64,000 nucleotides of DNA from positions 682,001 to 746,000 of the forward strand of contig NZ_CP092104.1 in assembly GCF_016918765.2 (NCBI RefSeq). The letters run 5' to 3'. The DNA comes from Flagellatimonas centrodinii. GTDB lineage: Bacteria > Pseudomonadota > Gammaproteobacteria > Nevskiales > Nevskiaceae. Position numbers and translations under genes: made by a program. This document shows positions 48,213 through 55,904 of the stretch, piece after piece. The notes beneath the pieces were generated by a model that saw only the letters and a program-made list of their open reading frames with translations, did no database searches and was not told where the DNA came from. Numbering within the stretch: the stretch's first letter is position 1; each line of letters begins with the position of its first letter.

Positions 48213-50668
48213 CCGTTTCGGCGAGGTTTTGCGCGTGCCGTCGGCGGCGCCGTCATCGGGTCCTCCGGCCATGGGTGCCGTGGGTAACGCCCCCGCAGAT
48301 CCTTGCGAACCTCGGCATACCCCCCCTGCCAGAAGCCACCGATATCGGCGGTCACCGCAACCGGCCGCCGCGCAGGCGACAGCAGATGCAGCTGGATCGG
48401 GATGCGCCCGTCGCAGACCCGCGGCGATGCCGTGCAGCCGAACATTTCCTGCAGTTTCACCTCCAGCACCGGCGCAACGCCGACCGCGTAGCGCAAGGCA
48501 TGGCGGTTGCCCGTCGGCACCTCGATGTGGGTGGGCGCCAATCGCTGCAGCGCCTGCTGTCGAGGGTAGTCGAGCAACCCCTCCAGCGCCTGCCCCAATG
48601 GAATGCGGGCAAAGTGATCGCGGCGACTGATGCCGTCCAGGTACGGCGAAAGCCACTGCTCCAGCATCGCCAGCAAGGTCTCGTCGTCGACCGCCGGCCA
48701 GCCGCCATCCGGCTGCCAGGCGCGCAGACATTCGACCCGCTGCTGCCACTGCCGTGCACGCTCGTCCCAGGGCAGGACTGCCAGCCCCAGCCGGCGGATG
48801 CCATGCAGCACCCCGGCCACGCGGATGGCGTCATCCGCGGGCCGCGGCTTGCGCGACAGCACCAGCGCGCCGAAGCGCGTCTGCAACTCGCCGACCACCG
48901 CCGCCTCCCGCTCATCCCAGGCGCCGACCACCCGCGTTTCGATCCGATCGGCATGATCGGCAATCAAGTCCGCTTCCATCAGTGGAATCCCGGCCCGCAG
49001 GCGCCGCGGTGGGCCGGGGTCCCAATGCGCGGCTGCGATCAGCGGCGCTGTCGCCAAGGGATCGTCTGGCGGCAGGCGCAGCTCACGGCCATCGGCACAT
49101 TGATAGATGCCACCGCCCCGGGCCCGTCGCAGGGCCACCCGTTCCGGATAGGCCCAGGCCACCAGCCGCGCCAGGTCGCGGGCGTCGACCGCCCCCGCCA
49201 ATGGCACCTTGATACGTCGCGCCAGCTGTCCTGCCGTCTCGCGCACGCGCCGTCGCGCCGCCGGCTCGCCGCGGCCCGCCACCCAGGTGCTGACCGCCTC
49301 GGCCAGATCGAGCCCGGCGGCGCGCTCGTCCAGAGCGGCAATCAGCCATACCGCCTGCGAGGCGAGCCCGGCCGCCTCGGCCTGTCGCAGCAGATGTGCC
49401 TGCCGCGGCCCCGCGGGCACCGACAGCAGGGATCGCCCGTAGGCAGTGATGCGGCCATCGTCCCCGCGCGCACCCAAGGCCGTCAGCACCTCGCCGGCAT
49501 AGTCCCAGGCCGCAGCCGGAGGCGGGTCCAGCAGCGCCGCCGCGCCGACATCAAGGCCCCAGGCCGCCAGCTCCAGCGCGAATCGTGTGAGGTCGACCGA
49601 CTGGATATCGGGGGTATCGTGCGGCGCCAGCAGCCCCTGACGCTCGGCGCTCCACAGTCGCAGTGCCCGACCGGGCCCGAGCCGCCCGGCCCGACCGGCG
49701 CGTTGGTCTGCGGCCGCACGCGAGATCCGTTCCGTCTGCAGCCGATCGGCGCCGCTGCCGAGGTCGAAGCGCGCCACCCTTACCAGGCCACTGTCGACCA
49801 CCTGGGTGACCCCCTCGACCGTCAGGCTGGTCTGCGCCAGGTTGGTGGCCAGGATGACCTTGCGCCGACCATCATTCAGGGGCCGCAAGGCCGCGTCCTG
49901 TGCCTCCGCCGACAGGGCGCCGTACAGCGGGAACACCGCCAGGCCCGATTCGCGCCCGGCCAGCCGCGCGCCGACATCAGCGATTTCCCGGGCACCGGGC
50001 AGGAAGGCCAGCACGTCGCCGTCGGCATCCCGCAGGGCCTCCAGCACGCCCGACGTCACCGCCTCGGCCAGCGGCGCCGCGGAGGGTCGGTAGTGGATGT
50101 CGACCGGGAACATCCGGCCATCACTGGAGACCACCGGCGCGTCGTCCAGCAGCGCGGCGACCCGTGCGGCATCCAGGGTCGCCGACATCACCAGCACCCG
50201 CAGCGCCGGGTTCAGCGCGGCCCGCGCATCCAGCGTCAGCGCCAGTGCCAGCTCGGCTTCCAGGCTGCGCTCGTGGAACTCGTCGAAGATCACCAGACCG
50301 ACGCCGGGCAGATCGGGGTCGGCCTGCAGGCGCCGCGTCAACAGGCCTTCGGTGAGCACTTCGATACGGGTGCCGGGCCCCACCTTGCGGTCAAACCGGA
50401 TGTGATAGCCGACGGTCTCCCCGACCCGCTCACCGCATAGCGCCGCCATCCGTGCAGCCGCTGCGCGCGCGGCCACCCGGCGCGGCTCCAGCACCAGGAT
50501 GGTTCGTCCCGCCAGCCAGTCGGCATCCCGCAGGGCCAAGGGGACGATGGTGGTCTTGCCGGACCCCGGGGGCGCCGTGAGCACCGCGCGTCCGGCGCTT
50601 GCCAAAACCCGCTGCAGCGCCGGCAGGACTTCGCACACCGGCAGGTCGGGCAGGGGTGGCACGCTCAT
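48209..50668 (-). CDS. hrpB: ATP-dependent DExH-box helicase HrpB
   Basis: 819 residues. Walker A TAPPGSGKTTIVPLAL (about residues 30-45), DEFH box VIFDEFHERSLEAEL, SAT motif VLVMSATLD, helicase C motifs ILATNLAQTSLTVEGV and the arginine finger region DQRAGRAGRLGPG. The HA2-like and HrpB-specific C-terminal domain ends in VTADIGGFWQGGYAEVRKDLRGRYPRHPWPEDP, diagnostic for HrpB. The cellular RNA target is poorly known. The start at 50668 overlaps the MOSC stop by four bases; the frame extends further up but only inside the MOSC gene. Confidence 0.95.
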   Translation of the reverse strand: MSVPPLPDLPVCEVLPALQRVLASAGRAVLTAPPGSGKTTIVPLALRDADWLAGRTILVLEPRRVAARAAAARMAALCGERVGETVGYHIRFDRKVGPGTRIEVLTEGLLTRRLQADPDLPGVGLVIFDEFHERSLEAELALALTLDARAALNPALRVLVMSATLDAARVAALLDDAPVVSSDGRMFPVDIHYRPSAAPLAEAVTSGVLEALRDADGDVLAFLPGAREIADVGARLAGRESGLAVFPLYGALSAEAQDAALRPLNDGRRKVILATNLAQTSLTVEGVTQVVDSGLVRVARFDLGSGADRLQTERISRAAADQRAGRAGRLGPGRALRLWSAERQGLLAPHDTPDIQSVDLTRFALELAAWGLDVGAAALLDPPPAAAWDYAGEVLTALGARGDDGRITAYGRSLLSVPAGPRQAHLLRQAEAAGLASQAVWLIAALDERAAGLDLAEAVSTWVAGRGEPAARRRVRETAGQLARRIKVPLAGAVDARDLARLVAWAYPERVALRRARGGGIYQCADGRELRLPPDDPLATAPLIAAAHWDPGPPRRLRAGIPLMEADLIADHADRIETRVVGAWDEREAAVVGELQTRFGALVLSRKPRPADDAIRVAGVLHGIRRLGLAVLPWDERARQWQQRVECLRAWQPDGGWPAVDDETLLAMLEQWLSPYLDGISRRDHFARIPLGQALEGLLDYPRQQALQRLAPTHIEVPTGNRHALRYAVGVAPVLEVKLQEMFGCTASPRVCDGRIPIQLHLLSPARRPVAVTADIGGFWQGGYAEVRKDLRGRYPRHPWPEDPMTAPPTARAKPRRNG

Positions 50669-51324
50669 GTGTTGTCCCGCAGCCAGGTCGCCCGTTGCTG
50701 CAGACGTCGTCGCCAGTCCGGCGCCAACCCCGGGGTGTCGGCCACCCGCAGCAGGGCATCGAGTGCCGGGCGGGCGACCCGCCGCAGGGCCCAGAACGCC
50801 TGCAGGCTGACCGGGTCGGCATTGCGTTCGACCCGCTGCAGCAGATCCCCCGGCCGCACCCGGCCGGGTCGACGCACCCGGAAATACCACCCGGCAATGC
50901 CCTCGGTCTCGATGTATGCCGCCAACCCGTCGGTGCCGTGGCGGGCGTCGATCTTCCAGCAGGGGCTGCGCGGCTGCGACACCTGCAGTTCGGCGTCGCC
51001 AAGAACGAAGACATCGCCAATACACACCGACGCCTCGTCCATGCCCGCGGTGCTGAGGTTTTCACCCATGGCGCCGGCAACCAGGCTGGCGGCCCGCTCG
51101 GGAAAACGGAGGCGCAGCCGCCGGTAGTGCTCCACCGGAAACTGATGCACTGCCTTTTCCGGCCCGCCATGGACCCGCCGGTCAGCCTGACAGTCACCCT
51201 CCAGGCCCTCCGCGCCGATCCACACCGGCCCCCCGACCGGCAGCTTGAAGATGCCGGTCGGCCGCCCGTCATCGGGCATCGGCCGGACGGTGCCGACATA
51301 GAGGGTGGGAACCTGGACTTGCAT
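50665..51324 (-). CDS. MOSC-domain protein, YiiM type
   Basis: 219 residues from ATG 51324. A MOSC domain covers about residues 25-160: GLEGDCQADRRVHGGPEKAVHQFPVEHY, the GENLSTAGMDE block, and the conserved Cys in SQPRSPCWKIDARHG that binds the molybdenum cofactor ligand in this superfamily. The YiiM subfamily has been linked to reduction of N-hydroxylated bases, but I infer this only from family. A C-terminal helical extension (LQAFWALRRVARPALDALLRVAD) follows. Coupled to hrpB by ATGA. Confidence 0.85.
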   Translation of the reverse strand: MQVQVPTLYVGTVRPMPDDGRPTGIFKLPVGGPVWIGAEGLEGDCQADRRVHGGPEKAVHQFPVEHYRRLRLRFPERAASLVAGAMGENLSTAGMDEASVCIGDVFVLGDAELQVSQPRSPCWKIDARHGTDGLAAYIETEGIAGWYFRVRRPGRVRPGDLLQRVERNADPVSLQAFWALRRVARPALDALLRVADTPGLAPDWRRRLQQRATWLRDNT

Positions 51325-51360
51325 GCGGTCATTTTCCCGCGAATCGCCGACAATCGTCGG

Positions 51361-52290
51361 ATGAGCGAAATCGAACTGCATCGCAAGCTGCTTGGCGACA
51401 CCGGCCGCAACCGCGCGTTCCATGCGGCGCTGAAGTCGGTGATCGCGCCCGGCCGTACCACCGTGGCCGACCTTGGTGCCGGCACCGGCTTCCTGTCGTT
51501 CCTGGCACGGCAACTCGGCGCTCGCGAGTGCTGGCTGGTCGAGTACAGCGAGGCGCTGGACCTGGCGCGGCAACTCGCCAAAGCCAACGGCATCACCGGC
51601 CTGCACTTCATCGAGGGGCATTCCGGCGAGATCGACAACCCGCCCAAGGCCGACGTGGTGGTGTCGGAAACACTCGGCAACTACGCCCTCGAAGAGGGCC
51701 TGCTGGAAACCCTGATCGACGCCCGCCGCTATCTGCGCCCCGGTGGCACCGTCCTGCCACAGGGGCTGCAGCAGTTCGTGGCGCCGGTGACCGACCCCGG
51801 CCTGCAGCGCGAGATCGATATCTGGGGTGACGTCGGCTTCGACCTCGACCTGTCGCGAGCACGCGAGATCAGCCTCAACAACCTGTATGTCCGCAGCATT
51901 CGCCCCGACCAGTTGGGCGCCACCGGCCGCTGCTGGGAGACGCTCGACTTCAGGCCGACCGCCGCCGCGCCCGCCAGCCGTCGCACCGCCACGGTGCAGA
52001 TCGACGGCCTGGTCGGCACCGTCCATGGCCTGGCCCTGTGGTGGGTCTGCACGCTGGTGCCGGGGACCGCGATCAGCACCGCACCCGACGCCCCGCCCAC
52101 CCATTGGGAGCAGATCTACCTGCCGCTGCTGCAGGCACTGCCCCTGTCACCGGGCGATCATCTCGAGGTGACGCTCACCAGCGACACCCGTCCCGACGTG
52201 GGGCTGCGGGTGCAGTGGCAGGTGCGCCACTGGCGCGGCGACCAGCGGCTGTCGTCTCAGCAGCTCGACAGTTTCAAGGGGCGGCTCTAG
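51361..52290 (+). CDS. Protein arginine methyltransferase-like enzyme (PRMT fold)
   Basis: 309 residues from ATG 51361, 36 bases from the divergent MOSC start. Motif I VADLGAGTGFLSFLA (35-49) binds S-adenosylmethionine, with acidic Glu61 ending the next strand. SETLGNYALEEGLLE (102-116) matches the PRMT double-Glu loop, with Glu103 and Glu112 at the substrate-arginine positions. PPTHWEQIYLPL (245-256) matches the THW loop, followed by the beta-barrel half typical of PRMTs. The N-terminal HRKLLGDTGRNRAFHAAL resembles the PRMT helix that closes over the cofactor. Such enzymes are common in eukaryotes and rare in bacteria. The substrate is unknown; a different methyl acceptor is possible. Confidence 0.8.
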   Translation: MSEIELHRKLLGDTGRNRAFHAALKSVIAPGRTTVADLGAGTGFLSFLARQLGARECWLVEYSEALDLARQLAKANGITGLHFIEGHSGEIDNPPKADVVVSETLGNYALEEGLLETLIDARRYLRPGGTVLPQGLQQFVAPVTDPGLQREIDIWGDVGFDLDLSRAREISLNNLYVRSIRPDQLGATGRCWETLDFRPTAAAPASRRTATVQIDGLVGTVHGLALWWVCTLVPGTAISTAPDAPPTHWEQIYLPLLQALPLSPGDHLEVTLTSDTRPDVGLRVQWQVRHWRGDQRLSSQQLDSFKGRL

Positions 52291-52303
52291 GAGCCTGGCC
52301 CGT

Positions 52304-53665
52304 TCAGGCACGCATCAGGGCGCGGACGTTGACGAACTCCAGCAGCCCGTGACGCGACAGCTCGCGTCCGTAGCCGCTGTGGCCGATGCCACCGAACGGT
52401 AGCCGCGGGTCGGACACCACGCCACGGTTGATGCCCACCGCGCCACTGCGCAGCTGCCGGGCAAAGCGCTCGGCCAGCAGGGCATCAGCCGAGAACACCG
52501 CGCCGCCAAGGCCATACGGTGTGCCATTGGCCACCTTCAGTGCGGCATCGGCATCCGCCACCTCGATCAGACTGGCCACCGGGCCGAACAGCTCGTCGTC
52601 CCACGCCGGCGCACCGGGGCCGACATCGGTGAGCAGGGTGACCGGGTAGAAGCTGCCCGGGCCGTCCGGACAGACACCACCCATCACCACCCGCGCACCT
52701 GCCGCGCGGCTGGCCTCGACCTGTCGGTGGAGTTCGTCGCGCAGGTCGTGGCGTGCCATCGGGCCGATCGTGGTGGCCGGGTTGAGGGGGTCACCCACGG
52801 TCTCGGCCGCCAGCCGCGCCACCACCGCCGCCTCGAACGCGGGTCGCGCCGCTGCCGTGACGATCCAGCGCTTGGCGGCAATACAGCTCTGGCCCCCGTT
52901 GACGAAACGGGCGCTCACACACGCCGCCGCCGCACGTTCGATGTCCGCATCGTCCAGCACCACATAGGCGTCGCTGCCACCAAGTTCCAGCACGCACTTC
53001 TTCAGCGCCTGCCCGGCTGCTGCCGCCACCGCCCGCCCGGCGCGAACGCTGCCGGTGAGCGACACCGCCTGGACCCGGGGGTCGGCAATCACCCGAGCTG
53101 TCGCGTCAAGGTCGATCACCAGCGGCGTGTAGCGCCCCTCGCCAAGCCCCGCCCGGTCGAACAGGGCCGCCAGCGCCAGCGCCGTGCCGGTGACGTTGGG
53201 CGCGTGCTTGAGGACCACGGTATTCCCGGCCATCAAGGTCGGCGCGGCAAACCGCAACACCTGCCACAGCGGGTAGTTCCACGGCATGATGCCGAGGATC
53301 ACCCCCAACGGGGCGTGCGCCACAGTAGCGCTGCCGCTGTCGACGGTGACGGCCTCGTCCGCCAACCAGGCCTCGGCGCGCTCGGCGTAGAAGCGGCACA
53401 CCAGCGCAGACTTGCGCGCCTCCGCCTCGCCCTGCGCCAGCGGCTTGCCCATCTCCAGCGCCATCTGCCGCGCCAGCGCCGGCGCCTCCGCCTCCAGCAG
53501 CTCGGCCAGGCGGTTCACGGCGGCAGCGCGATCAGCGAACGACTGCCGAGCCCAGCCGGCCTGCGCCCGGGTTGCCTGTGTCAGGGCCGCGTCAAGCGCT
53601 GCGGCATCGAGGCAGGGGTAGGTGGACAGGGCCTCGCCGGTAGCGGGGTTGAGGGTCTGAATCAT
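52304..53665 (-). CDS. NAD(P)-dependent succinate-semialdehyde/aldehyde dehydrogenase (Sad/YneI-like)
   Basis: 453 residues. Catalytic residues are visible: Asn130 (MPWNYP), Lys153, Glu227 (VLELGGSDAYVVL) and nucleophile Cys261 (NGGQSCIAAKR). The ELGGSD and GQSCIA variants fit the YneI/Sad branch that oxidises succinic semialdehyde to succinate, but a range of aldehydes is possible. Ends with the LPFGGIGHSGYGRELSRHGLLEF signature. The start MIQTLNPATGE at 53665 overlaps the ykgJ-like stop by four bases, so the two are co-transcribed. Confidence 0.88.
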   Translation of the reverse strand: MIQTLNPATGEALSTYPCLDAAALDAALTQATRAQAGWARQSFADRAAAVNRLAELLEAEAPALARQMALEMGKPLAQGEAEARKSALVCRFYAERAEAWLADEAVTVDSGSATVAHAPLGVILGIMPWNYPLWQVLRFAAPTLMAGNTVVLKHAPNVTGTALALAALFDRAGLGEGRYTPLVIDLDATARVIADPRVQAVSLTGSVRAGRAVAAAAGQALKKCVLELGGSDAYVVLDDADIERAAAACVSARFVNGGQSCIAAKRWIVTAAARPAFEAAVVARLAAETVGDPLNPATTIGPMARHDLRDELHRQVEASRAAGARVVMGGVCPDGPGSFYPVTLLTDVGPGAPAWDDELFGPVASLIEVADADAALKVANGTPYGLGGAVFSADALLAERFARQLRSGAVGINRGVVSDPRLPFGGIGHSGYGRELSRHGLLEFVNVRALMRA

Positions 53666-53979
53666 GGGACAACTCCGGAGGTCTGATGTTCGAGATCGCT
53701 GAGGTACGACAGCGCATGGTCGCGGTTGTGCCCACACATTGTCGGCTCCGGCCGTAGTTGCCGACAGACCGCCGGACGACGCGGATCACCGAACAGGGCA
53801 CAGTCGAGGTCGACCGACAGGTGTGGGCAGCGCATGCCTGCCGGTTTGCCGCCCGGCAGGCCCGGCATTGGCGACGAGATCGACGGCGCGATGCAGCAGG
53901 CGCCGCAGCCCGGACGGCAGGCATGCCCCGCCCTAGGCTGGCCGTCGGTCCCGCTTGCACCGATAATCACGCTCTCCAC
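53662..53979 (-). CDS. YkgJ-family cysteine-cluster protein
   Basis: 105 residues from GTG 53979, chosen because AAGGAGG lies five bases upstream; an in-frame GTG at 53997 precedes that ribosome-binding site. Cysteine pattern CRPGCGACCIAPSISSPMPG (about 22-41), then RCPHL, DCALFGDPRRPAVC and MCGHNRDHAL, with at least eight cysteines, suggesting a zinc or iron-sulphur site. The protein is small and probably cytoplasmic, of unknown biochemical role. It is translationally coupled to the aldehyde dehydrogenase. Confidence 0.88.
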   Translation of the reverse strand: MESVIIGASGTDGQPRAGHACRPGCGACCIAPSISSPMPGLPGGKPAGMRCPHLSVDLDCALFGDPRRPAVCRQLRPEPTMCGHNRDHALSYLSDLEHQTSGVVP

Positions 53980-53984
53980 TGGTA

Positions 53985-53991
53985 CCTCCTT
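53985..53991 (-). promoter_or_regulatory. Ribosome-binding site fixing the ykgJ-like start
   Basis: AAGGAGG on the minus strand, five bases before the GTG at 53979. It lies inside the longer frame from 53997 and so argues against that upstream start. Confidence 0.8.
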
Positions 53992-54083
53992 CAGCACGCG
54001 TCGGGCCTGATAACACGAATTCGATCGTCGCAGTAGTGTTGACCGACCCTCCAGAAACCGCGCGCCGCCCGACCGGAATCCGC

Positions 54084-54965
54084 ATGAACCCCTGCCTCAA
54101 AGATCTGCTTGATCAGCTCGATCTGGAAACACTCGAAGTCAATCTGTTCCGCGGGGTATCCCGGGATCTCGGCGGCCGCAGCGTGTTCGGCGGCCAGGTG
54201 GTGGGCCAGGCACTGGTGGCTGCCACGCGGACAGTGGAAGGGCGCATCCCGCACTCGCTGCATGCCTACTTCCTGCTGCCGGGCGACATGGAAGCGCCCA
54301 TCGTCTACGAAGTCGACCGCATTCGCGATGGCAAGAGTTTCTCCGCCCGGCGGATTCAGGCGATCCAGCACGGCCGCCCGATTCTGTCGATGATCGCCTC
54401 GTTTCATGTCCCGGAGCCCGGGCTCGAACACGCAGTGCCGATGCCCGACGTTCCCCCTCCGGAATCCCTCAAATCCATCAGCGAGCTGAAGCGCGACTGG
54501 TTTGACTCGGTGCCCGAGGTGCATCCGCGCATCGTCGAATCGCTGGATCGCCCGGTTGCGGTCGAATTTCGTCCCGTTTATCCGTGGAATCCGCTGAAGC
54601 CGGTCCGTACCGAGCCGCGCCAGGCGATCTGGTTCAAGGTCACCGACCCGGTGCCCGATGACGCCAACCTGCACCGCTGCCTGCTGGCCTACGCCAGCGA
54701 CTTCAACCTTATCGGCACCGCCCTGCGACCCCATGACCGCAGCTGGTTCTCACCCGACATGATTGTCGCCAGTCTCGATCATGCGGTCTGGTTTCACCGA
54801 GAAGGTCGGGTCGACGACTGGCTGCTCTACGCCATGGAGTCCCCCAGCAGCCAGGCCGCCCGTGGCATGACCCGTGGGCAGATTTTCAGCCGGGACGGCA
54901 CCCTGCTGGCCAGCGTCGCCCAGGAAGGCCTGATGCGGCAGGTTCCCGAAGGAGACAAACGATGA
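54084..54965 (+). CDS. tesB: Acyl-CoA thioesterase II
   Basis: 293 residues (E. coli 286). Double hotdog fold that hydrolyses medium/long acyl-CoA. N-terminal FRGVSRDLGGRSVFGGQVVGQAL (about residues 21-43); C-terminal YASDFNLIGTAL with the catalytic Asp, SLDHAVWFHR with Ser in place of the active-site Thr region, and SVAQEGLMR with the catalytic Gln. The start MNPCLKDLLDQLDLE at 54084 matches the family; 16 upstream codons are discarded. It overlaps the following hydrolase gene by four bases. Confidence 0.95.
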   Translation: MNPCLKDLLDQLDLETLEVNLFRGVSRDLGGRSVFGGQVVGQALVAATRTVEGRIPHSLHAYFLLPGDMEAPIVYEVDRIRDGKSFSARRIQAIQHGRPILSMIASFHVPEPGLEHAVPMPDVPPPESLKSISELKRDWFDSVPEVHPRIVESLDRPVAVEFRPVYPWNPLKPVRTEPRQAIWFKVTDPVPDDANLHRCLLAYASDFNLIGTALRPHDRSWFSPDMIVASLDHAVWFHREGRVDDWLLYAMESPSSQAARGMTRGQIFSRDGTLLASVAQEGLMRQVPEGDKR

Positions 54966-55900
54966 AAAAAGTCCTGATCGCGCTGATCCTCGTCGGGGTG
55001 GCAGCCGTCGGCAGCCTGTTCGCGTGGATGCAGCTCGACCCCCAGGGCGCTTACACGCGTCTCGGCGCCCTGGAACGCGGGGCCGCCGGGCTGACCGCAC
55101 ACCAACTGACGATCCCCGGCTTCGACGTCGCCTATCTCAAAGGCGGCGACGGTCCGCCCCTGGTGCTGGTCCATGGCTTTGGCGCCGACAAGGACAACTT
55201 CACCCGGGTCGCCAAGGGCCTGACCCCGCACTACACGGTCTATGCCATCGACCTGCCCGGATTCGGAGAATCGAGCAAACCGCTGGAGGCCCGTTACGGG
55301 ATCCGCGAACAGACCGAACGGCTGGGGCAGATCATGGATGCCCTCAAGCTGCGTTCGGCCCATCTCGGCGGTTCCAGCATGGGCGGATGGATCATCGCTG
55401 CCTTCTCCGTGCTCTACCCGGAGCGGGCCGACAGTCTGTGGCTGCTGGCCGCCGCCGGGACTGCCACCGCAGAGGAGAGTGAGCTGCGCCGGGTCTACCG
55501 TGAGACCGGCGAACTGAAACTGGTGGCGGAAACGCCGGAAGACTTCGCGACCATCATGGACATGGTGTTTGCGCAACCACCGTTCATCCCCGGGCCCATC
55601 AAAACCGTGCTGGGGGAACGTGCCGCGGCCAACCACACCCTTCACGCCCGCATCTTCGAAACCCTGAACACCGAAGCCTTCTGGGTGGAGCCGCAGTTGG
55701 CCGGCAACCCGGTCCCTGCCCTCATCGTCTGGGGCGACGCCGACCGCGTGCTGGATGTCTCCGGCGCGGCCGTCTATGCCCGATTGCTGCCGAATAGCGA
55801 GGTAAGGATCCTCCCCGGCATCGGCCACCTGCCCATGCTGGAGGCGCCGTCACAGGTGGCCGATGACTACCTCGCCTGGCGGGCCACGCTGCAGCCCTGA
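54962..55900 (+). CDS. Membrane-anchored alpha/beta hydrolase (lipase/esterase-like)
   Basis: 312 residues. An N-terminal hydrophobic helix (residues 4-22), without a clear cleavage site, suggests a membrane anchor facing the periplasm. Oxyanion segment VLVHGFGADKDNF (68-80), nucleophile elbow GSSMGG with Ser139, catalytic Asp in WGDADRV (Asp261) and His289 in GIGHLPM: a complete triad. It resembles Moraxella-type lipase/hydrolase proteins; the substrate is unknown. Coupling to tesB by ATGA suggests a link to acyl-chain metabolism. It ends four bases from the convergent LuxR-type gene. Confidence 0.88.
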   Translation: MKKVLIALILVGVAAVGSLFAWMQLDPQGAYTRLGALERGAAGLTAHQLTIPGFDVAYLKGGDGPPLVLVHGFGADKDNFTRVAKGLTPHYTVYAIDLPGFGESSKPLEARYGIREQTERLGQIMDALKLRSAHLGGSSMGGWIIAAFSVLYPERADSLWLLAAAGTATAEESELRRVYRETGELKLVAETPEDFATIMDMVFAQPPFIPGPIKTVLGERAAANHTLHARIFETLNTEAFWVEPQLAGNPVPALIVWGDADRVLDVSGAAVYARLLPNSEVRILPGIGHLPMLEAPSQVADDYLAWRATLQP

Positions 55901-55904
55901 TGCG

